Positions 38,028-49,444 of a stretch of DNA of 64,000 bases are shown piece after piece. The first letter of the stretch is position 1. Each line of letters starts with the position of its first letter. Under the pieces are notes generated by a model, which was given only the letters and a program-made list of their open reading frames with translations, did no database searches and had not been told where the DNA came from. A program made the translations under genes and the position numbers. The stretch spans positions 248,001 to 312,000 of the forward strand of contig JNWL01000001.1 in NCBI GenBank assembly GCA_000716465.1. The letters run 5' to 3'. The stretch is from Streptomyces bikiniensis. Lineage in GTDB: Bacteria; Actinomycetota; Actinomycetes; Streptomycetales; Streptomycetaceae.

Positions 38028-39055
38028 GCGTCGTTCTCCTTGCCCGAAGCAGGGTCGTGCGGGGTGTCCTCCGAGGGCTTCTCCGAGGACTTCTCCGAAG
38101 GCTTCTCCGAGGGCTTCTCCGGGGATTTCCCGGTGGTCTCCTTCGGAGCGGCCGCCTCTTCCGGGGCGCCGGCCTCGGTGGCGGGGGCCTTCGGGGTGCC
38201 GGCCGGGGCCGGGGTGTCGGCCGGAGCGTCGGTCGGGGCGTCGCCCTCGATGGGTTCGCCCAGGTACGCGGCGATGACCCGCTCGTCGCTCTGGACGGTC
38301 TGGCTGTCGCCCTCGATCAGCTTCTGGCCCTGGACGAGTACGGCGACCCGGTCGCAGAGGTTGAAGATGAACCGCATGTCGTGCTCGATGACGAGGACGG
38401 CGATGCCCATGTCCCGGATGGCGAAGATGAGTTCCTCGGCGGCCCGGGTCTCCTGCGGGTTCATGCCGGCGGTGGGTTCGTCGAGGAGGATCAGGCCGGG
38501 GTCGCTCGCGAGGGCGCGGGCGATCTCCAGCTTGCGCTGTTCGCCGTACGGGAGGTTCTTGGCGAGGTGCTGGGCCTTGTCCTGGAGGCCGATGAACTCC
38601 AGGAGTTCCATGGCCCGCTTCTCGGAGGCCGCTTCGGCCTTCTTGAAGCCGGGGCCGCGGAGGAGGGCGGACCAGAGGCCTTCCTTGGTGCGGGTGTGGC
38701 GTCCGACGAGGACGTTCTCCAGGACCGTCATGTTGTTGAAGAGACGGATGTTCTGGAAGGTGCGGGCGATGCCGGCCGCGGTGACCTTGAAGGACTTCGG
38801 CGGCAGGACCTGGCCCTTGTAGCGGACCTCGCCCTCGGTGGGGACGTACAGGCCGGTGAGGCAGTTGAAGAAGGTGGTCTTGCCGGCGCCGTTGGGGCCG
38901 ATCAGACCGACGATCTCGCCGCTCCGGACGGTCAGGTCGACGTCGCGGACGGCGGTGAGGCCGCCGAAGCGCATGGTCACGCCGCGGGCGTCGAGGACGG
39001 TCTCGGGGGTGGCCGGTTCCGTGGTGGCGTCGGCCTTGGTGGTGGTGGTCGTCAT
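38024..39055 (-). CDS. livG: Branched-chain amino-acid ABC transporter, ATP-binding protein LivG with repetitive tail
   Basis: 343 residues; the ABC core (~20-268) is of normal LivG size: Walker A GPNGAGKTT, GIARTFQNIRLFNNMTVLENV, signature LPYGEQRKLEIARAL, Walker B LILLDEPTAGMNP, VIEHDMRFI. The last ~75 residues are an added Pro/Ala/Glu/Lys/Ser tail containing EKPS-type tetrapeptide repeats and ending GKENDA. Such a tail is not part of the LivG family. It ends in the ATGA overlap with livF, so the tail is kept in frame with coupled translation. Confidence 0.94.
   Translation of the reverse strand: MTTTTTKADATTEPATPETVLDARGVTMRFGGLTAVRDVDLTVRSGEIVGLIGPNGAGKTTFFNCLTGLYVPTEGEVRYKGQVLPPKSFKVTAAGIARTFQNIRLFNNMTVLENVLVGRHTRTKEGLWSALLRGPGFKKAEAASEKRAMELLEFIGLQDKAQHLAKNLPYGEQRKLEIARALASDPGLILLDEPTAGMNPQETRAAEELIFAIRDMGIAVLVIEHDMRFIFNLCDRVAVLVQGQKLIEGDSQTVQSDERVIAAYLGEPIEGDAPTDAPADTPAPAGTPKAPATEAGAPEEAAAPKETTGKSPEKPSEKPSEKSSEKPSEDTPHDPASGKENDA
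38067..38130. repeat. 12-bp tandem repeat encoding EKPS units in the LivG tail
   Basis: Five near-identical 12-bp units of the form GGCTTCTCCGAG run through this segment on the + strand. On the coding strand they give EKPS, EKPS, EKSS, EKPS, ED. The 12-bp period keeps the frame. Confidence 0.8.
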
Positions 39056-39058
39056 GGT

Positions 39059-40900
39059 TCAGGCACCTGCCTTGGCGAGCGTGGCGGGCGTCTCGTCCTT
39101 CTCGTGGAACTCCAGCTGGTTGCGCCGGTTGGGGATGATCCCCTCGGGGCGGAAGCGCATGATCAGTACGAGCGCGAGGCCGAAGGCGAAGAGCTGGTAC
39201 TCGCCCATGAACTGGAGTTTGTTCGGGATGAGGAAGAGGAGCGCGGCGCCGACCAGAGGTCCGCTCATCGTGCCCATGCCGCCGAGGACGACGGCCGCGA
39301 GCAGGAAGGCGGAGTTGGGCGGGATGGGGCCGGCGAAGAGGTACTGCTCGGGGGTCACGGTGTAGGTGACGTGGGCCTGCACGGTGCCGGCCAGGCCGGC
39401 GAGGGCGGCGCCGAGTGCGAAGGCGATCAGTTTGACCCGGAAGCCGTTGATGCCCATGGCGAGGGCTGCGGTCTCGTCCTCGCGGATGGCGACCCAGGCG
39501 CGGCCGATGCGGGAGTCGCCGCTGCGCCGGAAGACCAGCACGACGACGGCCATGATCAGCAGCATCAGGAAGAAGTAGTTCGCGAAGCGGCCGATGGTGA
39601 AGCCGGCGATGGTGTGTTCGGCGCCGAAGTCGAACCCGAAGAAGTCGAGGTTCGGGATGGAGGCGATGCCGTTGGAGCCGTTGGTGATGTCGGGGCCGGA
39701 GGTGCCGTCGGTGTTCATGACGGCGATGCGGAAGATCTCGCCGAAGCCGAGCGTCACGATGGCGAGGTAGTCGCCGCGCAGGCGCAGGGTCGGGGCGCCG
39801 ATGAGGACGCCGAAGACGAGGGAGGCGGCGGCGCCGACGAGGATGGCGGCCCAGAAGGGGAGGTGGACGCCGAAGGGGGAGGTCGGGGCGCCGGAGACGA
39901 GGGCGGCCGCGTAGGCGCCGACGCCGAGGAAGGCGACGTAGCCGAGGTCGAGGAGGCCGGCGAGGCCGACGACGATGTTCAGGCCCAGGGCGACCGTGGC
40001 GAAGATCAGGATGTAGACGCCGAGCGTCGCGTACTGGTCGTCGGTCTGGGTGAAGGGGAACAGGGCCGCCGCGATGAACGCGCCCGCGATGGTCAGGTTC
40101 TGGTGCTTGCCGGTGAGCTGGGTGGCCTGCTGGAGCAGTCCGGACTTGTTGACCGCGGCGAAGCCGAAGCCGGCCGTGATCAGGAAGCCGATGAACAGCT
40201 CGTCGTATTCGGTGCCGATGCCGTAGGTGAAGACGCCGAGGGCGACGGCGAGGACGCCGGCGATGATGAGGATCTCGACGGGGGTGGGCAGCGGGGGCAG
40301 CCTGCGGGGGGTGCCGGTGGTGCCGAAGGCGGCTTTGAAGGAGGTCAGGCCGTTGCTCGCGCGGTGCTTGAACTGGTCCCAGCCGTTGTCCTCGGGGTCG
40401 GCGGGGTGGGTGGCCGGTCGCTCGAAGGGGAGGGCGAGGGCGCCGACCAGGGCGAGCAGGGTGGCGACGGCGACGACCGCGCCGCCGGGCTCCAGGTTGA
40501 CCGGGCCGCCGAGCTGGATGCTGATGGCGGCGACGGTGTACCAGGCGGTGGCGAAGGCGGCGAGGGCGGCGAGCTTGATCGCGCCGTCGGCGCCGGCCGG
40601 GGTGAGCCAGCGGGTGCCCTTGATCCCGTAGGAGGAGAGGGCGAAGAGGGTGGTGAGCAGGCCGGCGACCAGGACCTGGAGCTGGAGTCCGCCCGGGTAG
40701 CCGTAGACGGTGAGGTCGCCGGGGAAGCGGGCGGTCCAGGTCCAGGCGAGGAAGCAGCTCGCGACGGTGAGCGCGCCGCCGCCCAGGGTGAGGGCGCGGG
40801 CGATGTGGACCGGGATGAAGCCGATGAGGCCGGTGGCTTCGGTGGTCGCGGGCGTCGCGGGTGCCGTGGGGTTCTCGGAGATGGTGGTCATGGTGCTCAC
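39059..40900 (-). CDS. livM: Branched-chain amino-acid ABC transporter permease LivM (extended)
   Basis: 613 residues from a GTG at 40900 that overlaps the livH stop (GTGA); an ATG nine bases downstream is an alternative. The LivM core with GLNIVVGLAGLLDLGYVAFLGVGAY, TLRLRGDYLAIVTLGFGEI and ALGAALAGLAGTV fills the last ~330 residues. The first ~270 residues hold about five extra hydrophobic segments, making it roughly twice the E. coli length. This long form is common in actinobacteria. It forms the membrane channel with LivH. Confidence 0.93.
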   Translation of the reverse strand: MSTMTTISENPTAPATPATTEATGLIGFIPVHIARALTLGGGALTVASCFLAWTWTARFPGDLTVYGYPGGLQLQVLVAGLLTTLFALSSYGIKGTRWLTPAGADGAIKLAALAAFATAWYTVAAISIQLGGPVNLEPGGAVVAVATLLALVGALALPFERPATHPADPEDNGWDQFKHRASNGLTSFKAAFGTTGTPRRLPPLPTPVEILIIAGVLAVALGVFTYGIGTEYDELFIGFLITAGFGFAAVNKSGLLQQATQLTGKHQNLTIAGAFIAAALFPFTQTDDQYATLGVYILIFATVALGLNIVVGLAGLLDLGYVAFLGVGAYAAALVSGAPTSPFGVHLPFWAAILVGAAASLVFGVLIGAPTLRLRGDYLAIVTLGFGEIFRIAVMNTDGTSGPDITNGSNGIASIPNLDFFGFDFGAEHTIAGFTIGRFANYFFLMLLIMAVVVLVFRRSGDSRIGRAWVAIREDETAALAMGINGFRVKLIAFALGAALAGLAGTVQAHVTYTVTPEQYLFAGPIPPNSAFLLAAVVLGGMGTMSGPLVGAALLFLIPNKLQFMGEYQLFAFGLALVLIMRFRPEGIIPNRRNQLEFHEKDETPATLAKAGA

Positions 40901-41826
40901 GCCCTGTCCGCGACGCGCTCGCCGAGGAGGCCTTGGGGCCGGGCGAGGAGTACGACGATGAGGAGTACGAAGGCCCAGACGTTGGCCCAGGACTGGCCGC
41001 CGAGCTGTTCCATGCCGGGGATGTGGTTGATGTAGGCGGTGGCCATGGTCTCGGCGACGCCGAGGACGACTCCGCCGATCATGGCGCCGTAGATGTTGCC
41101 GATGCCGCCGAGGACCGCGGCGGTGAACGCCTTGAGGCCGAGGAGGAAGCCCATCTTGTAGTCGACGACGCCGTACTTGAGGCCGTAGGCGACGGCTCCG
41201 ACGGCGGCGAACGCGGCGCCGAGGGCGAAGGCGACCACGATGATGCGGTCGGTGTTGATGCCCATGAGCTTGGCGGTGTCCGGGTCCTGTGCCGTGGCCT
41301 GCATGCCGCGTCCGGTGCGGGTGCGCATGACGAAGAAGGCGAGGAAGGCCATGCAGACGGGGGCGGCGAGGACGAGGAAGACGTCGCCGGTCTGGATGGT
41401 GACGGGGCCGAGTTCGATCGGGCCGCCGGGGATCTGCGGGAAGGTGCGGGCGGACTTCGCCTCGGGGTACCAGGCCCAGACGGCCTGCTGGAGGGCGAGG
41501 GAGAGGCCGATCGCCGTGATGAGGGGGGCGAGGCGTGGTCCGCCGCGGAGCGGTCGGTAGGCGAAACGTTCCGCTCCGACGGCTATCGTCGTGGCGACGA
41601 TGACGGCGCCGATGATCATGAGGGGCAGGGCGATCCAGAGGCTGGTGCCGCCGGGCAGGATGAGCCAGACCGTGAGCGCCCCGAAGCCGCCGGTCATGAA
41701 GATCTCGCCATGGGCGAAGTTGATGAGCTGGACGATGCCGTAGACCATCGTGTAGCCGACGGCGACCAGCCCGTACATGGATCCCAGTAGCAGGCCGTTG
41801 ACCAGCTGCTGCGGCAGTTCGTTCAC
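40897..41826 (-). CDS. livH: Branched-chain amino-acid ABC transporter permease LivH
   Basis: 309 residues if started at the GTG at 41826, which has GGAGG 8 nt upstream and begins VNELPQQLVNGLLLGSMYGL, the family N-terminus. A longer reading to 41862 would start inside the upstream hairpin. Typical LivH segments: VGYTMVYGIVQLINFAHGEI, GLSLALQQAVWAW, GRGMQATAQDPDTAKLMGIN, LGLKAFTAAVLGGIGNIYGA. Eight or so TM helices. Coupled to livM by GTGA. Confidence 0.95.
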   Translation of the reverse strand: MNELPQQLVNGLLLGSMYGLVAVGYTMVYGIVQLINFAHGEIFMTGGFGALTVWLILPGGTSLWIALPLMIIGAVIVATTIAVGAERFAYRPLRGGPRLAPLITAIGLSLALQQAVWAWYPEAKSARTFPQIPGGPIELGPVTIQTGDVFLVLAAPVCMAFLAFFVMRTRTGRGMQATAQDPDTAKLMGINTDRIIVVAFALGAAFAAVGAVAYGLKYGVVDYKMGFLLGLKAFTAAVLGGIGNIYGAMIGGVVLGVAETMATAYINHIPGMEQLGGQSWANVWAFVLLIVVLLARPQGLLGERVADRA

Positions 41827-41859
41827 CGCATTGTCCTCCGAGACTTTCGACGGATGTGA

Positions 41860-41897
41860 CACCGCGCGGGGAGCCTGGTGCGGCGCCCCGCGCGGTG
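41860..41897 (-). terminator. Intercistronic hairpin between livK and livH
   Basis: Perfect 12-bp arms (41860-41871/41886-41897) with a 14-nt loop, 35 bp after the livK stop and 34 bp before the livH start. No T run follows. It probably lets most transcripts end after livK, so the binding protein is made in excess. Confidence 0.65.
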
Positions 41898-41932
41898 AAG
41901 GTGGTGCTGGAAGTGGGGTTGGGGTGGTGGGG

Positions 41933-43171
41933 TCAGCCGCCGAAGGTGCCGGACTTGACCGGCTTGAAGGCGCCGCCCTCGACCTTGTAGACGGTCAGCT
42001 GCTTGTTGGTGGTGTCGCCGAACTCGTCGAAGGCGACCTTGCCGGTCACGCCCTCGAAGGAGACGCCCTGGAGGGCCTCGACGACCTTGGCGCGGGCGCC
42101 GTCGGGCAGCTTGCCGCCGTTGCCGTCCACGACCTTCTTGACGGCCTCGATGATGGCCCAGGCCGAGTCGTAGGCGTAGCCGCCGTAGGCCTCGAAGGTC
42201 TCCTTGTAGTTCTCGGCCTTGTAGTTGGCCAGGAACTCCTTGGCGGACGGGAGCTGCTCGATCGGGGCGCCGACGGAGGTGGCGAAGTCGCCTTCGGCCG
42301 CGGCGGCACCGGCGAGCTTGACGTACTCGGGGCTGAAGATCGCGTCGCCGCCGACGACGGTGACCTTGGCGCCGGCCTCCTTGATCTGCTTGGCCAGCGG
42401 GCCGGCGGCCGGGTACTCGCCGCCGTAGTAGACGACGTCGGCGCCGGAGCTCTTGACCTCGGTGGCGACCGCGGAGAAGTCCTTGGTCTCGGGGTCGATG
42501 TGCTGGGTGCCGACGACCTTGCCGCCGAGCTTCTCGAACTCGCCCTTGAAGGTGCCCGCGAGGCCGGCGCCGTAGGTCTTCTTGTCGTCGATGATGAAGG
42601 CCTTGGTCTTCTTGGCCTCGTTGACGACGTACTGGGCGGCGAACGGGCCCTGGATGGCGTCCGTGGTGGCGGTGCGGAAGTACGACTTGTAGCCGCGCTT
42701 CTTGTCGCCGGAGGCCCACTTGGTGCCCTGGCTCAGGGAGGGGTTGGTGTTGGCCGGGGAGACCTGGGCCAGCTTGGCGTCGTCGAAGACCTTCTGCATG
42801 GACTCGGCGACGCCGGAGTTCAGCGGGCCGACCACGCCGAGGACGGTCTTGTCGGCGACGAGCTTGGTGGCGTTCTGCTGGCCGGAGGACGGCTGGGCCT
42901 GGTCGTCGAGGGACTCCAGTTTGAAGGTGACGCCCTTGACGTACTCCTTCTTGTTGGCCGTCTTGACCGCGAGGTCGGCGGAGTTCTTGATGCCGAGGCC
43001 GAGGGCGGACAGCTCACCCGTGAGCGGCGCGTCGAGGCCGATGGTCACGGTGACGTTGCCGCTGTCGCCGTTCCCGGCGCCGCCCTTGTCGTCGCGCGAA
43101 CCACAGGCAGTGAGGGTGAGCGCTCCCGCGGTGACCGCGGTGGTGAGTATGAGCAACGAACGGTTTCGCAC
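41933..43171 (-). CDS. livK: Branched-chain amino-acid ABC transporter substrate-binding lipoprotein
   Basis: 412 residues from the GTG at 43171 (GGAAAGGA upstream). Lipoprotein signal with lipobox LTAC (C23). The periplasmic-binding fold follows the LivJ/LivK pattern: VTIGLDAPLTGELSALGLGI, VLGVVGPLNSGVAESMQKVF, QVSPANTNPSLSQG, YFRTATTDAIQGPFAAQYVV, DVVYYGGEYPAAGPLAKQIK. It is anchored outside the membrane and delivers Leu/Ile/Val or related amino acids to LivHMGF. First gene of the operon. Confidence 0.95.
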   Translation of the reverse strand: MRNRSLLILTTAVTAGALTLTACGSRDDKGGAGNGDSGNVTVTIGLDAPLTGELSALGLGIKNSADLAVKTANKKEYVKGVTFKLESLDDQAQPSSGQQNATKLVADKTVLGVVGPLNSGVAESMQKVFDDAKLAQVSPANTNPSLSQGTKWASGDKKRGYKSYFRTATTDAIQGPFAAQYVVNEAKKTKAFIIDDKKTYGAGLAGTFKGEFEKLGGKVVGTQHIDPETKDFSAVATEVKSSGADVVYYGGEYPAAGPLAKQIKEAGAKVTVVGGDAIFSPEYVKLAGAAAAEGDFATSVGAPIEQLPSAKEFLANYKAENYKETFEAYGGYAYDSAWAIIEAVKKVVDGNGGKLPDGARAKVVEALQGVSFEGVTGKVAFDEFGDTTNKQLTVYKVEGGAFKPVKSGTFGG

Positions 43172-43645
43172 GAAGGGTCCTTTCCCTGGCGCGGCCCCCT
43201 CGGACGAGGTGGTGCCGTGAAGCTGCGGAGCGAGGGGTGCCGTTTTGGAACGCCGGGCCGTACTGGAGTTGGTACAGGGCCGTGCAGTAGGACGCGCCCG
43301 GCGGCGCGGTGACTGGCGGTGACTCTAAGCGCAGGTGGGGTGGGTCGGGGAGCGGCGAGGTCAGGATGTGACTGTCTTGTTATGCCGACGGGGGAAGAGT
43401 GTGTGCGGCGGGTGGGCAAAACGGGACGTAAGGGTTCTTTACGCGGTGTTCACATAATGAGAACGTGCAGTTCCGCTAAGGGGCTTGAGTGATTCTTGCT
43501 CCTGACGAACGCCTTCCGTGACTCTCCGGATATCGGACAGCGTCAGAAAGCTCAGCGGACGAACCGGCTCTTCCGCTTCGGGGGGTCCCGCATCGCACGA
43601 AGATCACGCAGAGTGACGAAAGGTGGGGTGGTGGAGAGCGCGAGT
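43172..43645. other. Non-coding region upstream of livK
   Basis: About 470 bp with lower GC than the genes around it (for example TTCTTTACG, CACATAATGAG, GATTCTTG). No reading frame here has both a ribosome site and family resemblance. It holds the palindrome at 43448-43464 and presumably the liv promoter, which I cannot place with confidence. Confidence 0.6.
43448..43464. promoter_or_regulatory. 17-bp palindrome upstream of livK, GlnR-like
   Basis: GTTCACATAATGAGAAC is an almost perfect 17-bp palindrome, mismatched only at the centre and one symmetric pair. It also fits the AC-N9-AC core of GlnR half-sites. It lies ~280 bp upstream of livK. Nitrogen control of a branched-chain amino-acid importer is plausible; an IclR-type or other regulator is an alternative. 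Confidence 0.4.
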
Positions 43646-43694
43646 GGTACGACGGAGGGGCGGCACCCATCGGGTGCCGCCCCTCCGTCGTACC
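43646..43694. terminator. Long perfect hairpin downstream of the thioesterase gene
   Basis: Perfect 23-bp arms (43646-43668/43672-43694) with a 3-nt loop, starting 14 bp after the stop of the minus-strand thioesterase gene. It is the longest perfect stem I found in the window, and separates this gene from the liv promoter region. Confidence 0.85.
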
Positions 43695-43707
43695 GCCCGC
43701 GCGGGCC

Positions 43708-44199
43708 TCAGGCGCTCGCGCCCGGCACGTTCTCCGCGTCCTTCGCGGTGACCTCGCGCAGCATGCAGGTCAGTCGCGCCGAGCAGACCCGCCGGTCCTG
43801 CTCGTCGGTGATCACGATCTCGTACGTGGCGGTGGACCGGCCGCGGTGCACCGGGGTCGCCACGCCGGTCACCAGGCCGCTGCGGACCCCCCGGTGGTGG
43901 GTGCAGTTGAGGTCGACGCCGACCGCGATGCGGGAGACCCCGCCGTGCAGCATCGAGCCCACCGAGCCCAGGGTCTCGGCGAGGACCGCCGACGCCCCGC
44001 CGTGCAGCAGCCCGTACGGCTGCGTGTTGCCCTCCACCGGCATGGTGCCGACGACCCGCTCGGCCGAGGCCTCCAGGATCTGCACGCCCATCCGGTTGCC
44101 GAGGTGCCCCGCCGAGAAGAGGGCCGGGAGGTCGACGCCGAGCGCCGCGTACTCGTCGATGACCTCCTGCGGGAACTTCACGTGCTGCTGCTCACCCAT
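43708..44199 (-). CDS. PaaI-type hotdog thioesterase
   Basis: 163 residues, single hotdog domain. LGNRMGVQILEASAERVVGT, then QPYGLLHGGASAVLAETLGS with the HGG motif and catalytic Glu, and GVDLNCTHHRGVRSG and RRVCSARLTCMLRE. Enzymes of this group hydrolyse acyl- or phenylacetyl-CoA esters. No paa catabolic genes are nearby. The ATG at 44199 has a weak ribosome site. A TetR-like palindrome lies ~100 bp upstream. Confidence 0.9.
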   Translation of the reverse strand: MGEQQHVKFPQEVIDEYAALGVDLPALFSAGHLGNRMGVQILEASAERVVGTMPVEGNTQPYGLLHGGASAVLAETLGSVGSMLHGGVSRIAVGVDLNCTHHRGVRSGLVTGVATPVHRGRSTATYEIVITDEQDRRVCSARLTCMLREVTAKDAENVPGASA

Positions 44200-44300
44200 G
44201 GCCCGGCTCCGTTCGTCTTCGTACGGCTGCTGATCGGCGCGGTCCCGCCGGTCGTGTCGGTCACGCCGATCCGCCGATCGCGTTGCTTCCGCCTGAGCGT

Positions 44301-44313
44301 ACTAAGCGTTCGC

Positions 44314-44318
<5 letters not shown>
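44301..44318. promoter_or_regulatory. Candidate TetR-type operator upstream of the thioesterase gene
   Basis: TAAGCGTTCGCTCA (44303-44316) is a near-perfect palindrome (TgAGCG-wwCGCTtA on the other strand), and a further TGAGCG lies just upstream at 44293-44299 forming CCTGAGCG...CGCTCAGG. Such sites are typical of TetR-family regulators of acyl-CoA metabolism. No TetR gene is in the window. Confidence 0.35.
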
Positions 44319-46596
<2,278 letters not shown>

Positions 46597-46689
46597 CGCG
46601 CTCTCCCTTGAGCGGTCGTCCTTCGGCGTACGTCTCCGATCCTGTCACGCGCCACCGACAGCCCGGCACCCCGGCCGGTGAGGAGGGGA

Positions 46690-46712
46690 TTGTCGGTGGG
46701 CCGTGGCAGGAT
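46690..46712 (+). promoter_or_regulatory. RecA-NDp (PafBC-type) DNA-damage promoter candidate, polA
   Basis: TTGTCGGTG-N8-CAGGAT at 46690-46712 matches the RecA-independent damage-promoter consensus tTGTCRgtg-N8-TAnnnT except for C in place of the first T of the -10. The -10 ends 6 nt before the GTG start, so the mRNA would be leaderless. Confidence 0.55.
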
Positions 46713-46718
46713 CGTCCC

Positions 46719-49430
46719 GTGGCCCAGACAGCATCGAAGAACACCGCAGACACCCGCCCCCGCCTGCTCCTGATGGACGGGCACTCGCTCGCGTACCGGG
46801 CGTTCTTCGCGCTGCCCGCGGAGAACTTCACCACCGCGACCGGGCAGCCGACGAACGCGATCTACGGGTTCGCCTCGATGCTGGCGAACACGCTGCGCGA
46901 CGAGTCGCCCACGCACTTCGCGGTGGCGTTCGACGTGTCCCGCAAGACCTGGCGGTCCGAGGAGTTCCCGGAGTACAAGGCGAACCGCTCGAAGACCCCC
47001 GACGAGTTCAAGGGACAGGTCGAGCTGATCGGCGAGCTGCTCGACGCGATGCACGCGCAGCGCTTCGCCGTCGACGGCTTCGAGGCGGACGACGTCATCG
47101 CCACCCTCGCCACGCAGGCCGAGGCCGAGGGCTTCGACGTCCTGATCGTCACCGGCGACCGGGACTCCTTCCAGCTCGTCACCGACCACGTGACCGTGCT
47201 CTACCCCACCAAGGGCGTCTCCGAGCTGACCCGCTTCACCCCGGAGAAGATCCAGGAGAAGTACGGTCTGAGCCCCTCCCAGTACCCCGACTTCGCGGCC
47301 CTGCGCGGCGACCCGTCGGACAACCTGCCCGGCATCCCCGGCGTCGGCGAGAAGACCGCCGCCAAGTGGATCAACCAGTTCGGCTCCTTCGACCAGCTCG
47401 TCGAGCGCGCCGACGAGGTCAAGGGCAAGGCCGGGCAGAACTTCCGCGACCACCTGGAGTCGGTGCGGCTCAACCGGCGCCTGACCGAGATGGTCCGGGA
47501 CGTCGAGCTGTCGAAGACGGTGGCCGACCTGGCCCGCGAGCCCTACGACCGGACGGCCGTCGCCCTCGTCCTCGACACCCTGGAGATCCGCAACCCCTCC
47601 CTGCGCGAGCGGCTCCTCGCCGTCGACCCCGGCTCCGCCGAGGAGACCGCCCCGCCGCCCGCCGCGGGCGTCGAGCTCGACGCCTCCGTCCTCTCCGCCG
47701 GCGAGCTGGCCCCCTGGCTCGCCGAGCACGGCACCGAACCCCTGGGCGTCGCCACCGTCGACAGCTGGGCGCTCGGCACCGGAAACGTCAGCGAGGTCGC
47801 CCTCGCCGCCACCGGGGGAGCCGCCGCCTGGTTCGACCCCAGCGAGCTCGACGAGGCCGACGAGCGGGCCTGGGCCGCGTGGATCTCCGACCCCGAGCGC
47901 CCCAAGGTCATGCACAACGCCAAGGGCGCCATGCGGGTCTTCCCCGAGCACGGCTGGAGCGTCGCGGGCGTCACCATGGACACCGCCCTCGCCGCCTACC
48001 TGGTCAAGCCCGGCCGCCGCTCCTTCGCCCTGGACGCGCTCTCGATCGAGTACCTCGGGCGCGAGCTCGCCCCCGCGGCCGCCTCCGACGGACAGCTCGC
48101 CTTCGGCGCCGACGACACCGCCGAGGCCGAGGCCCTCATGGCCCAGGCCCGCGCGGTCCTCGACCTCGGCGGGGCCTTCGAGGAGCGGCTCGGCGAGGTC
48201 GGGGCCCGCGAGCTCCTCCACGAGGTCGAGCTGCCCACCTCCGCCCTCCTCGCCCGCCTGGAGCGGCACGGCATCGCCGCCGACCGCGAGCACCTGGAGG
48301 CCATGGAGCAGCAGTTCGCCGGCGCCGTCCAGCAGGCCGTGAAGGAGGCGCACGCCTCCGTCGGCCACGAGTTCAACCTCGGCTCGCCCAAGCAGCTCCA
48401 GGAGGTCTTCTTCGGCGAGCTGAACCTCCCGAAGACCAAGAAGACCAAGACCGGGTACACCACCGACGCCGACGCGCTCGCCTGGCTGGCCGGCCAGACC
48501 GAGCACGAACTGCCCGTGATCATGCTCCGCCACCGCGAGCAGGCCCGGCTCCGCTCCACCGTCGAGGGCCTGATCAAGACCGTCGCCGCCGACGGCCGGA
48601 TCCACACCACCTTCAGCCAGACCGTCGCCGCCACCGGCCGCCTCTCCTCCACCGACCCGAACCTGCAGAACGTGCCGGTGCGCACCGACGAGGGCCGGGC
48701 CATCCGGCACGGCTTCGTCGTCGGCGAGGGCTTCGAGGCCCTGATGACCGCCGACTACAGCCAGATCGAGCTGCGCGTCATGGCCCACCTCTCCGAGGAC
48801 GAGGGCCTCATCGAGGCCTTCACCTCCGGCGAGGACCTGCACACCACCGTCGCCTCCCAGGTCTTCGGCGTCGAGCGGTCCGCCGTCGACGCCGAGATGC
48901 GCCGCAAGATCAAGGCCATGTCGTACGGCCTGGCCTACGGCCTCTCCGCCTTCGGCCTCGCCCAGCAGCTCACCATCGACCCGGCCGAGGCCCGGATCCT
49001 GATGGAGACCTACTTCGAGCGCTTCGGCGGGGTGCGGGACTACCTGCGCCGGGTCGTCGACGAGGCCCGCGCCACCGGCTACACCGAGACGATGCTGGGC
49101 CGCCGCCGCTACCTGCCCGACCTCAACAGCGACAACCGGCAGCGCCGCGAGGCCGCCGAGCGGATGGCGCTCAACGCCCCGATCCAGGGCACGGCCGCCG
49201 ACATCGTGAAGGTCGCCATGCTGAACGTCGACCGGGCGCTCACGGAGGCGGGCCTCACCTCCCGGATGCTCCTCCAGGTCCACGACGAAATCGTGCTCGA
49301 ACTCGCCCCCGGCGAGCGCGAGCAGGTCGAGGCCCTGGTCCGCGAGCAGATGTCCGGCGCGGCCCATCTGCGCGCCCCGCTCGACGTCTCCGTCGGCGTC
49401 GGCCGGGACTGGGACTCCGCCGCGCACTGA
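46719..49430 (+). CDS. polA: DNA polymerase I
   Basis: 903 residues from the GTG at 46719; the frame is open further upstream but the promoter-like element ends just before this codon. 5'-3' exonuclease domain (RPRLLLMDGHSLAYRAFFAL, GFEADDVIATLA, PSDNLPGIPGVGEKTA). The middle 3'-5' exonuclease-like domain lacks the DxE and other metal-binding acids (VATVDSWALG), so proofreading is probably lost. Polymerase motifs: A DYSQIELR (D679), B RRKIKAMSYGLAYG (728 on), C HDE (855-857). It fills gaps in repair and replaces RNA primers. A strong hairpin ends the gene. Confidence 0.97.
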   Translation: MAQTASKNTADTRPRLLLMDGHSLAYRAFFALPAENFTTATGQPTNAIYGFASMLANTLRDESPTHFAVAFDVSRKTWRSEEFPEYKANRSKTPDEFKGQVELIGELLDAMHAQRFAVDGFEADDVIATLATQAEAEGFDVLIVTGDRDSFQLVTDHVTVLYPTKGVSELTRFTPEKIQEKYGLSPSQYPDFAALRGDPSDNLPGIPGVGEKTAAKWINQFGSFDQLVERADEVKGKAGQNFRDHLESVRLNRRLTEMVRDVELSKTVADLAREPYDRTAVALVLDTLEIRNPSLRERLLAVDPGSAEETAPPPAAGVELDASVLSAGELAPWLAEHGTEPLGVATVDSWALGTGNVSEVALAATGGAAAWFDPSELDEADERAWAAWISDPERPKVMHNAKGAMRVFPEHGWSVAGVTMDTALAAYLVKPGRRSFALDALSIEYLGRELAPAAASDGQLAFGADDTAEAEALMAQARAVLDLGGAFEERLGEVGARELLHEVELPTSALLARLERHGIAADREHLEAMEQQFAGAVQQAVKEAHASVGHEFNLGSPKQLQEVFFGELNLPKTKKTKTGYTTDADALAWLAGQTEHELPVIMLRHREQARLRSTVEGLIKTVAADGRIHTTFSQTVAATGRLSSTDPNLQNVPVRTDEGRAIRHGFVVGEGFEALMTADYSQIELRVMAHLSEDEGLIEAFTSGEDLHTTVASQVFGVERSAVDAEMRRKIKAMSYGLAYGLSAFGLAQQLTIDPAEARILMETYFERFGGVRDYLRRVVDEARATGYTETMLGRRRYLPDLNSDNRQRREAAERMALNAPIQGTAADIVKVAMLNVDRALTEAGLTSRMLLQVHDEIVLELAPGEREQVEALVREQMSGAAHLRAPLDVSVGVGRDWDSAAH

Positions 49431-49444
49431 TCCCCCGGCCGACA

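Noticed and set aside
43476..43670. 64-codon minus-strand frame in the liv upstream region
   Set aside because: No ribosome site, no recognisable family, and it runs through the 23-bp terminator hairpin.
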